Assembly: GCA_002914805.1 (NCBI GenBank)
Contig: JXTB01000170.1
Coordinates: 700,330-764,329, forward strand
Length of the DNA stretch: 64,000 nucleotides
Direction: 5' to 3'
Source: Parasponia andersonii
Taxonomy: Eukaryota > Streptophyta > Magnoliopsida > Rosales > Cannabaceae
Numbering within the stretch: position 1 is the first letter of the stretch; every line of letters begins with the position of its first letter. Below, piece by piece: positions 36,071-45,960 of this stretch. Below the pieces are notes generated by a model. The model saw only the letters and a program-made list of their open reading frames with translations, made no database searches and was not told where the DNA came from. The position numbers and the translations under genes were made by a program.

Positions 36071-39000
36071 CGAGTGTATACTATGAATGCAGAACAGGCA
36101 GTATATGATCCATCAGTTGTAGAAGGTAAGATCTTAATTTCTGGTATTCTTGCTAATGCATTGATAGATTCTGGTGCAACACATTCATTTGCATCTAATA
36201 CATTTGTGAGAAAATTGGGTACAACACCTGAGTGCTTAGAAGTGAATTATAGTGTAACCATGCCATCAGGGGATGACATCATTTCAAATCAGATTCTAAA
36301 GGCATGCCAGATTTTGATTGATGGGAGAAGTTTTTATGCTGATTTTGTAGTGCTAAATATACAAGACTTTGATGTAATATTGGGTATGGATTGGTTGACA
36401 AAGTATCACGCTATTATTGATTGTAATCAGAAGCAAGTTAAGTTTCGGCCTCCGGTGGAGGAACAATTTGTGTTCAATGGCATTCCAAGAAAAAGAAAGC
36501 TACAAGTGATTTCTGTTATGAAAGCTAGGAGAATGTTAAATAAAGGTTGTATTGGGTATTTGGCTAGTGTGGTTGATACTACAGTAGAACAAAATCAAAA
36601 GCCTGAAGATGTTACTGTGGTTCAAGAATTTCTAGAGCTATTCCCAGAATACTGACAAGGGTTGCCTCCGGATAGAGAAATTGAGTTTATGATAGATCTT
36701 TTACCCAGGACAGCTCCTATTTCGAAAGCACCATATAGAATGGCCCCAGCTGAATCAAAAGAGTTGAAATTATACTTACAAGATTTGTTAGACAAGGGAT
36801 TTATACATCCTAACTACTCATCTTGGGGTGCTCCGGTGTTATTTGTGAAAAAGAAATATGGTACCGTGAGGCTATGCATAGACTACAGAGAACTGAATAA
36901 AGTAACTATCAAGAATAAGTATCCGTTATCGAGAATTGATGATTTATTTGATCAACTACAAGGAGCCTCGATATTTTCTAAGATTGACTTGAGATCAGGA
37001 TGCCACCGGCTGAAAATTAGGGGAGGAGATGTATAGAAAACGGATTTTCGGACTAGGTACGATCATTATGAGTTCCTAGTAATGCCTTTCAGGTTAACAA
37101 ATGCACCGGCTGCTTTTATGGATCTAATGAACAGAGTTTTTAAGGAATTTCTTGATAAGTTTGTTATTGTTTTTATTGATGAAAACTTGATATATTTGAG
37201 GTCGCATGAAGAACATAAGGACCACTTTTGGGTTGTTTTACAGATTTTGAAGGAAAATAAATTATACGCCAAATTCAAGAAGTGTGAATTGTTGTTGGAA
37301 CAAGTTACATTTTTAGGGCATGTGGTATCCAAGAATGGAATTTTGGTAGACCCAAGAAAGGTGGAAGCAGTAAATAACTGGCCTAGACCAACTAATGTGT
37401 CAGAAGTCAGAAGCTTCTTAGGATTAGCCGGTTATTACAGGCAATTTGTTCGAGGATTTTCAAGAATAGCTACTACATTGATAATGTTAACGAGAAAGAA
37501 TACTAAATTTCAAAGGTCAGACACTTGTGAAGATAGTTTTCAGACCTTAAAGAAAAAGTTGACTACAACTCCTGTGCTTACCATACCATCAGGATCTGGA
37601 GGATTCATTATATACAGTGATGCTTCTAAAAATGGTTTGGGTTATGTGCTGATGCAAAATGGAAAGGTAATAGCTTATGCATCTCGACAACTTAAAGAAT
37701 ATGAAAAGAAATATCCAACTCATGATATGGAGCTTGCAGCTGTTGTCTTTGCATTAAAGATTTGGAGACATTACTTATATGGAGAGAAGTGTAAAATATA
37801 TACAGACCATAAAAGTCTCAAATATTTTCTCACCTAGAAAGAGTTGAATATGAGACAGCGTAGATGGTTAGAATTGGTGAAAGACTACGATTGTGTAATC
37901 AATTATCATCCTGGAAAGGCGAATGTGGTAGCTAATGCTTTGAGCAGAAAGTCTATTACTACAATTTTAGATGAGCAGAGACCAATTTTAAGAGATCCAC
38001 AAAGAATAGAAAGAGAGATCATTCATATCAAAGATATAACAACCAGATTATATGCCCTTGTATTACAACCTACACTCTTAGGAAAAATTAGAGAAAGCCA
38101 ACAAGAAGATTCATGCGTGACTCAGATAAAGAAAGAAGTTAAGGAAGGAAAAAGAACAGAATTTTCGATTTCAAAAGATGGAACCTTGGAGTTTAAGGGA
38201 AGATTGTGTACACCTGATATAAATGAGATCAAGAAAGAAATATTAACAGAAGCTCATTGCACTCCTTATTCAATTCACCCTGGAAGCACTAAAATGTATC
38301 GAGATCTAAAGCAACATTATTAGTGGTCTAATATGAAAAAGAATGTAGCTGAATTTGTTGCTCAATGTCTGATGCCAACAGATCAAAGCTGAACATCAAC
38401 GACCAACTGCATTACTAGAACCTTTACTGATTCCAGAATAGAAATGGGAGAAGATCACGATGGATTTTGTTCTTGGTTTGCCTAGAGTACAACAAGGGTT
38501 TAACTCTATATGGGTGATTGTGGACAAAATAACAAAGTCAGCTCATTTTCTTCTAGTTAAGTCAACCTATACTATGGATCAGTATGCTCGATTGTATATA
38601 TAAGAAATTGTTAGACTTCATGGGGTACCTGTGTCTATTACTTCTGATAGAGATCCTAATATTACTTCTATTTTTTGGAAAAGTCTACATGCTGCTTTGG
38701 GAACTAAGTTAGCATTTAGCACAGCTAATCATCCACAGACTGACGAACAATCGGAAAGGTAATTCAGACTTTAGAAAATTTACTTCGAGCTTATGTGTTG
38801 GATTTTCAAGCAAGCTGGGATAAGTATCTAGCTCTGGTGGAGTTTACCTACAATAACAACTATCAAGTAACGATTGAAATAGCTCCTTATCAAGCTTTAT
38901 ATAGAAGGAAATGCAGGTCCCCTATTCATTGGGATGAAGTCGGAGAAAGAAAACTATTAGGTCCATAACTGGTTCAACAAACTGCAGAGATTGTGAAAAG

Positions 39001-39549
39001 ATTCGAGCAAGAATGAGGATAGTTCAAGATAGACAAAAGAAGTCTACAGATAAGAAAAAAAGAGATGTAGAATTTGATATTGGTGATTATATTTTCTTGA
39101 AAGTCTCTCCAATGAAGGGTGTAATAAGATTTGGAAAGAAAGGAAAGCTAAACCCAAGGTATGTTGGACCAGTTGAAATTCTAGAAAGAATTGGAAGTAA
39201 AGCCTATAGATTGGCATTGCCACCATCACTATCTGGGGTACATAATGTTTTTTATGTTTCGATGCTGAGAAAATACATTTCAAATCCCACTCATGTTTTA
39301 AGCTATGAACATCTAGAACTGAGCCAAGAGTCGACGTATGAAGAGAAGCCAGTTCAAATCCTTGATAAGAAAGAGAAAGAACTGAGAAACAAGAAAATTC
39401 CATTGGTCAAAGTACTTTGGAGAAACCATACTGTAGAAGAAGCTACGTGGGAGAGGGAGGAGGAAATGAGAATCAAATATCCAGAACTATTCGGTACGTT
39501 CAATTTCGAGTTCCGAAGACGAAATTTAATAAGGAGGGAAGAATTGTAG
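36071..39549 (+). pseudogene. Pol of the Tekay-type element (protease, RT, RNase H, integrase, chromodomain), broken
   Basis: The protease motif ALIDSGATHSF is intact (about 36160). RT starts with [14 protein letters not shown] and has [14 protein letters not shown], but the active site reads FIDENLIYL instead of FIDDILIY (about 37172-37198). A stop at 37034 interrupts it. RNase H reads [17 protein letters not shown] and [10 protein letters not shown], followed by a stop at 37834. The integrase core has VDK, SDRD and EQSER acidic positions, but stops and frameshifts occur at about 38321-38760. The C-terminal part 39013-39549 keeps GPVEILERIGSKAYRL and a chromodomain (EEKPVQILDKKEKELRNK, VLWRNHTVEEATWE). 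Chromodomains guide such elements to heterochromatin in the family. Confidence 0.9.
39528..39544 (+). other. Polypurine tract of the Tekay-type element
   Basis: AATAAGGAGGGAAGAAT directly precedes the 3' LTR. It is nearly the same as the tract of LARD copy 2 (about 63394-63410). Confidence 0.75.
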
Positions 39550-41500
39550 TGCCCAAGATTTTCATAAATGCTTTCAGTCAATAATAAACATTCCTAGTTT
39601 TATTTAGTATGCTCATTTCTACTTCTTATGGAAAATAAATAAATTAATTGATTAATTAGAATTGCTAGTTTATATGTGCAGTGAAAGATCGATTCTTCGT
39701 TCCAAGAAGAAATTGATGTGCTTATGATCAGCGACTTTACTTTAATTGTTAATAAAATCTTTAATTGTTTTTAATGTAATCTATAGAGATAGATAGTATA
39801 TATATTTTTTTCCTTCAGTTATATGTATTTTTGATACTTTAACCAAATAATATATATATATATATATACTAATATTACCATTTTAGAACGTTACTACACA
39901 TCCATGTCTTTTTGTTATGTTAATGTCATTAAAATATTTTATTTTAAGTTCATCAATCTGCGTGCAAACATATCTATTGATAAATTTGTATATAGGTATT
40001 TTTGTTTTATTATTTTATTTGTTATTGCGCTCATTAACCGACTCACACATTTTTCTATTAAGACCAAATATTACCCATTGAGTTTAATCAGCTTTTCCAT
40101 ATTCCAATGCCTTGCTAGATCAATACCTCTTATCCACCTTCATTCACCTCCCTCTATTCGGTTCCTTGAGAAAATAGTCATCGTAATTTTCTAAAACAAC
40201 TCAATCCCACAATCTGCAAGGTCAGTTTAATTATGGAAGCGTTCATTTTTATTTTATCTATATTCCTCTTATGCACACAAGGATATATATATATATATAN
40301 NNNNNNNNNNNNNNNNNNNNNNNNNNNNNNNNNNNNNNNNNNNNNNNNNNNNNNNNNNNNNNNNNNNNNNNNNNNNNNNNNNNNNNNNNNNNNNNNNNNN
40401 NNNNNNNNNNNNNNNNNNNNNNNNNNNNNNNNNNNNNNNNNNNNNNNNNNNNNNNNNNNNNNNNNNNNNNNNNNNNNNNNNNNNNNNNNNNNNNNNNNNN
40501 NNNNNNNNNNNNNNNNNNNNNNNNNNNNNNNNNNNNNNNNNNNNNNNNNNNNNNNNNNNNNNNNNNNNNNNNNNNNNNNNNNNNNNNNNNNNNNNNNNNN
40601 NNNNNNNNNNNNNNNNNNNNNNNNNNNNNNNNNNNNNNNNNNNNNNNNNNNNNNNNNNNNNNNNNNNNNNNNNNNNNNNNNNNNNNNNNNNNNNNNNNNN
40701 NNNNNNNNNNNNNNNNNNNNNNNNNNNNNNNNNNNNNNNNNNNNNNNNNNNNNNNNNNNNNNNNNNNNNNNNNNNNNNNNNNNNNNNNNNNNNNNNNNNN
40801 NNNNNNNNNNNNNNNNNNNNNNNNNNNNNNNNNNNNNNNNNNNNNNNNNNNNNNNNNNNNNNNNNNNNNNNNNNNNNNNNNNNNNNNNNNNNNNNNNNNN
40901 NNNNNNNNNNNNNNNNNNNNNNNNNNNNNNNNNNNNNNNNNNNNNNNNNNNNNNNNNNNNNNNNNNNNNNNNNNNNNNNNNNNNNNNNNNNNNNNNNNNN
41001 NNNNNNNNNNNNNNNNNNNNNNNNNNNNNNNNNNNNNNNNNNNNNNNNNNNNNNNNNNNNNNNNNNNNNNNNNNNNNNNNNNNNNNNNNNNNNNNNNNNN
41101 NNNNNNNNNNNNNNNNNNNNNNNNNNNNNNNNNNNNNNNNNNNNNNNNNNNNNNNNNNNNNNNNNNNNNNNNNNNNNNNNNNNNNNNNNNNNNNNNNNNN
41201 NNNNNNNNNNNNNNNNNNNNNNNNNNNNNNNNNNNNNNNNNNNNNNNNNNNNNNNNNNNNNNNNNNNNNNNNNATGTGTATGTAGTGATCCTATGTGAGT
41301 TATGAATAGTATTAAAACTGTGTTTTGTATTGTACAAAATATATATATTACTACCGTGTAAAATAGGTATATCACAATCGTTTTCAGAACCAAACATAAA
41401 ATTTTAAATTTATCCTCTACTTTCCGCTATTGCAAGGTCAATAAAAGTAAAAAAACACTAGTGAGCGTATTTGTATGTAGTATAACAAGTCGGTGTTACA
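39545..41500 (+). repeat. 3' LTR of the Tekay-type element, with assembly gap
   Basis: It matches the 5' LTR from its first base and ends GTCGGTGTTACA before the target duplication TGGAG. The middle is replaced by Ns. Confidence 0.9.
40300..41273. other. Assembly gap (974 Ns)
   Basis: The gap begins inside an AT dinucleotide run of the Tekay 3' LTR and ends at a point matching 34626 in the 5' LTR. The matching part of the 5' LTR (about 33216-34625) is about 1.41 kb, so the N run is likely about 435 bp short unless the 3' LTR has a deletion. Frames spanning this block are meaningless. Confidence 0.98.
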
Positions 41501-41505
41501 TGGAG

Positions 41506-41624
41506 TGTATCTGAAGGAAGAGAGAGATAGGGAGAGTTGTTTTTAAATTAAAAAAAAAATGGTGGGTTCCACCACTAATATATATATATATATATATGTA
41601 TATAAAATTTTATGGGGTGTTACA
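41506..41624 (-). repeat. Outer fragment of the LARD copy 1 5' LTR
   Basis: Following the TGGAG duplication, this resumes the LARD LTR (GA-rich tract, run of As, CCACTAATATATAT, ending GGGTGTTACA), as at 26340-26438. Confidence 0.8.
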
Positions 41625-41759
41625 TGAGGTACAAGAAGAAGAGGGAAACATCGTGTCCATGGTTGGGGGTAAACAGTTGGTATATTTGCAAATAAATAAG
41701 GGTATTTTTGCCATTTTAATTTATATGTTAAACTATAACTCGGATTCTGTTAAGTGGAT

Positions 41760-43270
41760 TATACACTTAACTTTAACCTCTTTTCAATCTTAAGAATTGC
41801 TCGTCTTTGAGTTCGTTTTATTTGATTTGTTGTTTTTTATGTATATTTCAAGTAAGAAACTATTGAGCGGGGAATGTTGAATTTTGGAGTGAAACTGAGT
41901 CTAAATCAAGTTAATTTTTTCAAATTGCGAGCGAAGATGGGCAAAAGACTTCTCAACAAGACAGTATAGAGCGAGCCAACCCATATTTTGATGCAGTAGT
42001 GTCAGCTATTTAGGAAAAATTAGGTGTTGCAGTGGGAGATTGGCACCGCAGTGCCAACTCTTCCAAGAAGTTGGCGCCGCGGTATGAGAGATGTGGCACC
42101 ACAGTGCTAGTTCATGGTACTACGGCGCCACAACCTGGGAAATGTGGCACTATCCTCCAAATGCCAGTGGCACCACAGCACCACAGTCTAGCACTACAGC
42201 ACCAATCGCTCGGCCGTTTTGACGCCGTAGTGCCAATTTGGCATTGTAGTACCAAAAAGTGCAGAATAACTTGCTGAATTCTGGGATCTTGATTTTTTGC
42301 CTTCAGTATTTAATTTCAATTGAACTCATTTGAAAGGGGACGAAAAACCTTAGTAGCCAAGGGGGTTCTAGAGCTATTCCAAGTAGAAAACAACACAAGA
42401 AGAGAATCCAAAGGAGAATAGATTGAAGCTTCAAAAGAGTTTTTTCTTTCCTCTTGCTCTTGTCTTACTCTTTTACTTTCTGCAATGAACATGTATTAAT
42501 TTTTCTATATCAGTTGTATTTATCTTTATATGACTATAAATTAAAGTCCATTTCTAGGGAAGCAATTAAACCTCGAATGTAATCTAATTATTTTGGTTTC
42601 CTCACTTATTCTTGATATCTATTGATAAGTTAATTATTTTATCTTGAACTTAATGCATCTATTTACTTGGTCACTAATCAGAGTTGTATTGTGAAAGTTA
42701 TATAAACTTAAGAAGGGGAATTTAGGTCTGGATATAGGTAGAACAATATAAGATCGCTTAGTGTAGGGTGAGTTTACTTAGGCTAGGAATATACTTATAT
42801 AACTTGTGCAATCATTTTGAGAGAATTACCAAACTTAATGAATCTAGTTATTTTATGTTAAGAGTAACATATTATCTTGTCTAAATATTTTCACCTATAT
42901 CTTGGAAATGAGTTTGTCAATACAATTAAATTCTTAGTTGTTAACTCTAAAGGGATGATTGAATTGTGAGAAAAACCATAATTAGAGGAGTTAGAGAGTA
43001 GATTACATCCTTAGGTTCCCTATTATTGTTGTTAGAATAAACTTTGGTTGCTTAATTTCAATTTCTATTCTTGCATTTTGCATTGTTATTTATTTTTTAA
43101 TTCTTGCTCAAAATAATCCATTATTATTATTTAGATAAATTGGAAACTAGTTTTGGTTAGTAGTTACTAATTGTAAATCGACTACTCTCCATAGGATCAG
43201 CACTCTCTTACCATCAATATTACTTGTTGTTACTTATATACTTACAGTTGTGTGTTAGAAATAACCCAAT
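41760..43270. repeat. Probable LTR/leader remnant of an unidentified retroelement
   Basis: There is no coding sequence. The stretch has a complex, moderately GC-rich block (42030-42260), a leader-like CTTTCCTCTTGCTCTTGTC and a tail with TAGGATCAGCACTCTC, a style common at the 3' end of gypsy LTRs. I cannot place TG...CA ends or a target duplication, so this could be a solo LTR or a truncated element. Confidence 0.3.
42036..42256. repeat. Cluster of palindromic TGGC...GCCA motifs
   Basis: About nine degenerate copies of a 16-bp palindrome are seen, such as TGGCACCGCAGTGCCA at 42040-42055, TGGCGCCGCGGTA, TGGCACCACAGTGCTA, TGGTACTACGGCGCCA and TGGCACCACAGCACCA. Variation is mostly C/T and G/A, consistent with decay of a fully GC palindrome. 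The open frame that runs through here (42032-42277) has no protein similarity I know. Confidence 0.6.
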
Positions 43271-43599
43271 AAATTCTTACACAGTCTCAATCCAAAGCTG
43301 GCCTTAGCCCACTTTCGATTTCTACTATAGCTTTTGACAAAATTATGAAAGAATCCATAATTATTTATTTACCAAATAAATTTTGGAGGAAAACTTTTTC
43401 AAATAGTGCTTTGAGCTTATCAATAAGCTTTCCCAAATAGAGTCTTATTCTCGAATCCGTTTTTATGCAATTTATTTTTAATTTTTTAAATAGTATCTTG
43501 ATAAATTAATTACTCTAAATTGGTGTCAGTATATAAATTTATAAAAGAATTCAAATCTAAGAGTTAATATTAATAATAACTAAAATATAAAGTATAATT

Positions 43600-44000
43600 T
43601 GAATAAAGTGTCAAAACACAATATATAAAAATGATAATATCCAAAAAATAAATATTCTGAGAGTTATAATAAATAAAGATAACACTGAGAATAGTTATTG
43701 ATAACTATCGAAGAAGAAAGAGAGCTGATTATTTCCTAAGAAAAACAGAGAGAAACTCAAAGAAAGTACTGAAGCTTCTTTTTATAATTCTTGTAGAAAG
43801 ATTGACTGTGTATCTTTGATAACATCTAGTGGATTTGTCTAAGGGATTCAATCCCTGCCTTTGGACGTAAGCTTTAGTGCATTGCCAAAGCTGAACCAAG
43901 TAAACTGCTCTGTTTTTCTTCGGCCTGTTTGTTTTATTTCTTGAATGAGTTTTTCAGCTTGATTCCTGTGATTAGAGGATCGTAACCTCACAATATGTAC
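43600..44000 (+). repeat. Possible Ty1/copia LTR fragment
   Basis: The text AATCCCTGCCTTTGGACGTA followed by GCATTGCCAAAGCTGAACCA resembles the R/U5 part common in copia LTRs, with a TATA-like CAATATATAAAAATG near 43619. No partner LTR or clean ends are visible. Confidence 0.4.
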
Positions 44001-45364
44001 GCTATTTATAATATATAGGTATTAATAAGTCCAAAAAACGGGGAAAAAAAGTATTAATAGAACATGTCGTATTCTCTCACGAAAATCCATGTGTCTTTCA
44101 AGTCATAATGTGCTCAGTCTGTTGAGGTTGCAACCAAAAGTAAAATGGGTTCCAAATTACAGTAATAGTCTATGAGTTATACTTATTAGATTACTTTGTT
44201 TTTGAATTTTTAATTTATATAATAATAATTTCTAAATTATGCAATTATTGCAATAGTCTTTTATCATAAATGATTTATTTTTTAACAAAAAATAATCATA
44301 AATAAAATATATAGTTAGGCCTTATTTAATTCTATGATTCAAAATTTCCTTTTTATTCATAATTACTAAGTTATGTATTTTATATGTAATTTATTTCTGT
44401 TTAAAATTTAACAGTTTGTGAAAAAAAATTATTATTGTAATAATTTCATAAGTCTTGGTAACATGCTATGTAAGTTAAAATTTAAGAATCTCATTCTTGA
44501 TCATAATTACCAAATTATGCATTTTGTAATGACTAATTTCTATTAAATATTTTATAGTTTATCACAAAAGGAATATTGTTGTAATAATTACATTATTAAA
44601 CACTGTTACTATATAAGCTAAAAATTCAGAGAGTAAAATAATACAATAGGTAAAATTCAGGGGTCCTATTATTTTGGGAGAAAATTTGATCAAATTATGC
44701 TGAGCAGTGCATGAGAAAATAAGAGGAACATTTCTTACAATATACTTCTAGGAGCATCTCTTAAATAGGCAGACATAGTACATAACATTACCCAGTCTTA
44801 TTATGACGAGCCTACTAAAGACTAGATATGAAGAATCTCATTTCACAAAGCTACTTGAATAAAGATATGTATAATAAACTCATTCTTTTTACACATTAAC
44901 ATTATAGGGAGATTTCATTGTAGGAGCAACGAACCTATGTAGGAGCAAACCCTGATGGTTAAAATTCTATCTAATGATTCACAAAACACAAAATATAACC
45001 TCTTTATGTACGCAGAGATGCATTAAATTTGGGGTTTAGTTATTACAATATTCGGAAAAAAAAAACTGAGGAAATATATGAAATGAAATCTCATGACTTT
45101 TTCTCTTTTTTTCTTTTTTTAAAGGAAAAATCTCAAGACTTTGAAAGCTAGAATAATTTTCTTCTTTTTTTTTTATATTATTTGCTTTAAAGGTTTTTAA
45201 GACTTTATGTGGATATGGGTGTCTCTAATAGAGGAATGTAAGAGACCGAAAAAAAAAAAAAGAGCCTCTTTTGCATTAAAGGAGTTTTATAAGAAACCCA
45301 GTCCAAAAGAAATTTTTTTTTAAAAAAAAAAAAGCTTGACAAGAAGCTTTAGAAACTTTTTCTT
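44001..45364. other. AT-rich intergenic sequence
   Basis: No gene seen. A related pair of segments near 44359 and 44501 (CATAATTAC-AA-TTATG-ATTTT), about 142 bp apart, suggests an old local duplication. Homopolymer runs are frequent after 45090. Confidence 0.5.
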
Positions 45365-45476
45365 CTCTTTCGTTGGACTTCAACCATTTTTGAAGAGATT
45401 TGTAGTATTTTTTTTTTCCCCTCTTTCGTTGGACTCCAACCAGTTTTGAAGAGATTTGTAGTTTTTTTTTTTTTCC
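45365..45476. repeat. 56-bp tandem duplication
   Basis: Two copies starting at 45365 and 45421 share CTCTTTCGTTGGACT and TTTTGAAGAGATTTGTAGT. They differ by a few bases and by poly-T length. Confidence 0.75.
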
Positions 45477-45537
45477 ACCTTTTTGAACCTAATATCATGC
45501 GGAAAAACATAATCAACACAACAAAGTAATAAAGTAC

Positions 45538-45960
45538 ACTACAGAAAAATAAGGTCTTCACCTACTCATATGTATAGGTAAAAATCTCATCTATGTAGAA
45601 TAAATATTTTACCTACACATATTATAAGAAAAGAGATGTATAAAAAATAGCTTATAAGTAAAGGTACTTCTCTATACATATTACTATGTGTAACTAATAT
45701 TAACAAGAATCCCACTAAGATGATTAGACTCTGATAATAAGGACGATGACATAGATTCTGATATTGTAGCTTATATGTCATCTGATGTCTGCTTGTAGCA
45801 AGACATGGTAACATAAGAAGCAGACACATGGCACAATCTAGTGGTGCCATGTGTTATAATCTGATGGTGCCACATGTCACAATTTGGTGTGCCACGAAAT
45901 TGATTTTATTGCTTTATTTGTAGGTAATAGTTAAATATGTGTAAGTAAAATTCGGCCACG
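45538..45960. mobile_element. CACTA-like transposon end
   Basis: CACTACAGAAAAATAAGG at 45538 matches the usual CACTA superfamily terminus (CACTACAAGAAAA). It is followed by repeated subterminal motifs (ATGTATAGGTAAAA, ATGTGTAAGTAAAA) and repeated GGTGCCACATGTCAC-like segments. I found no matching inverted end or 3-bp duplication, so this is probably a truncated or non-autonomous copy. Confidence 0.4.

Larger units (their letters stand above)
32463..41500 (+). mobile_element. Tekay-type chromovirus (Ty3/gypsy), inserted in the LARD LTR
   Basis: LTRs are 32463-34852 and 39545-41500, bounded by TG...CA and by the target duplication TGGAG (32458-32462 and 41501-41505). A primer site (TGGTATCAGAGC, 34857-34868) and polypurine tract (AATAAGGAGGGAAGAAT, about 39528-39544) are present. 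Coding order is gag, protease, RT, RNase H, integrase with a C-terminal chromodomain, typical of the Tekay/Del lineage. In the first about 730 bp of the two LTRs I count roughly 26 substitutions by hand, so this is younger than elements 3 and copia. The coding region is nevertheless broken. Confidence 0.93.
24229..41624 (-). mobile_element. LARD copy 1: large LTR element with no coding capacity, split by a Tekay insertion
   Basis: The 3' LTR is 24229-26438. The 5' LTR is 30224-32462 plus 41506-41624, interrupted by a later chromovirus. The interior is 26439-30223. An exact tRNA-iMet primer site lies at 30208-30219 (minus strand), and a polypurine tract (complement of CTCTCCCTTCCTTAAAA) at 26439-26455. 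The flanks CGAGG (24224-24228) and TGAGG (41625-41629) fit a target duplication that lost one CpG cytosine. The 3.8-kb interior has no recognisable gag or pol. A second copy of the same family starts at 57745 in the opposite orientation. Size, long LTRs and non-coding interior match the LARD class, mobilised in trans by another element's proteins. Confidence 0.82.

Noticed and set aside
40233..41397. Long frames across the N block
   Set aside because: They exist only because Ns contain no stop codons.
42032..42277. Open frame through the palindrome cluster
   Set aside because: It is a by-product of the repeated GC-rich motif. There is no known domain and no supporting context.
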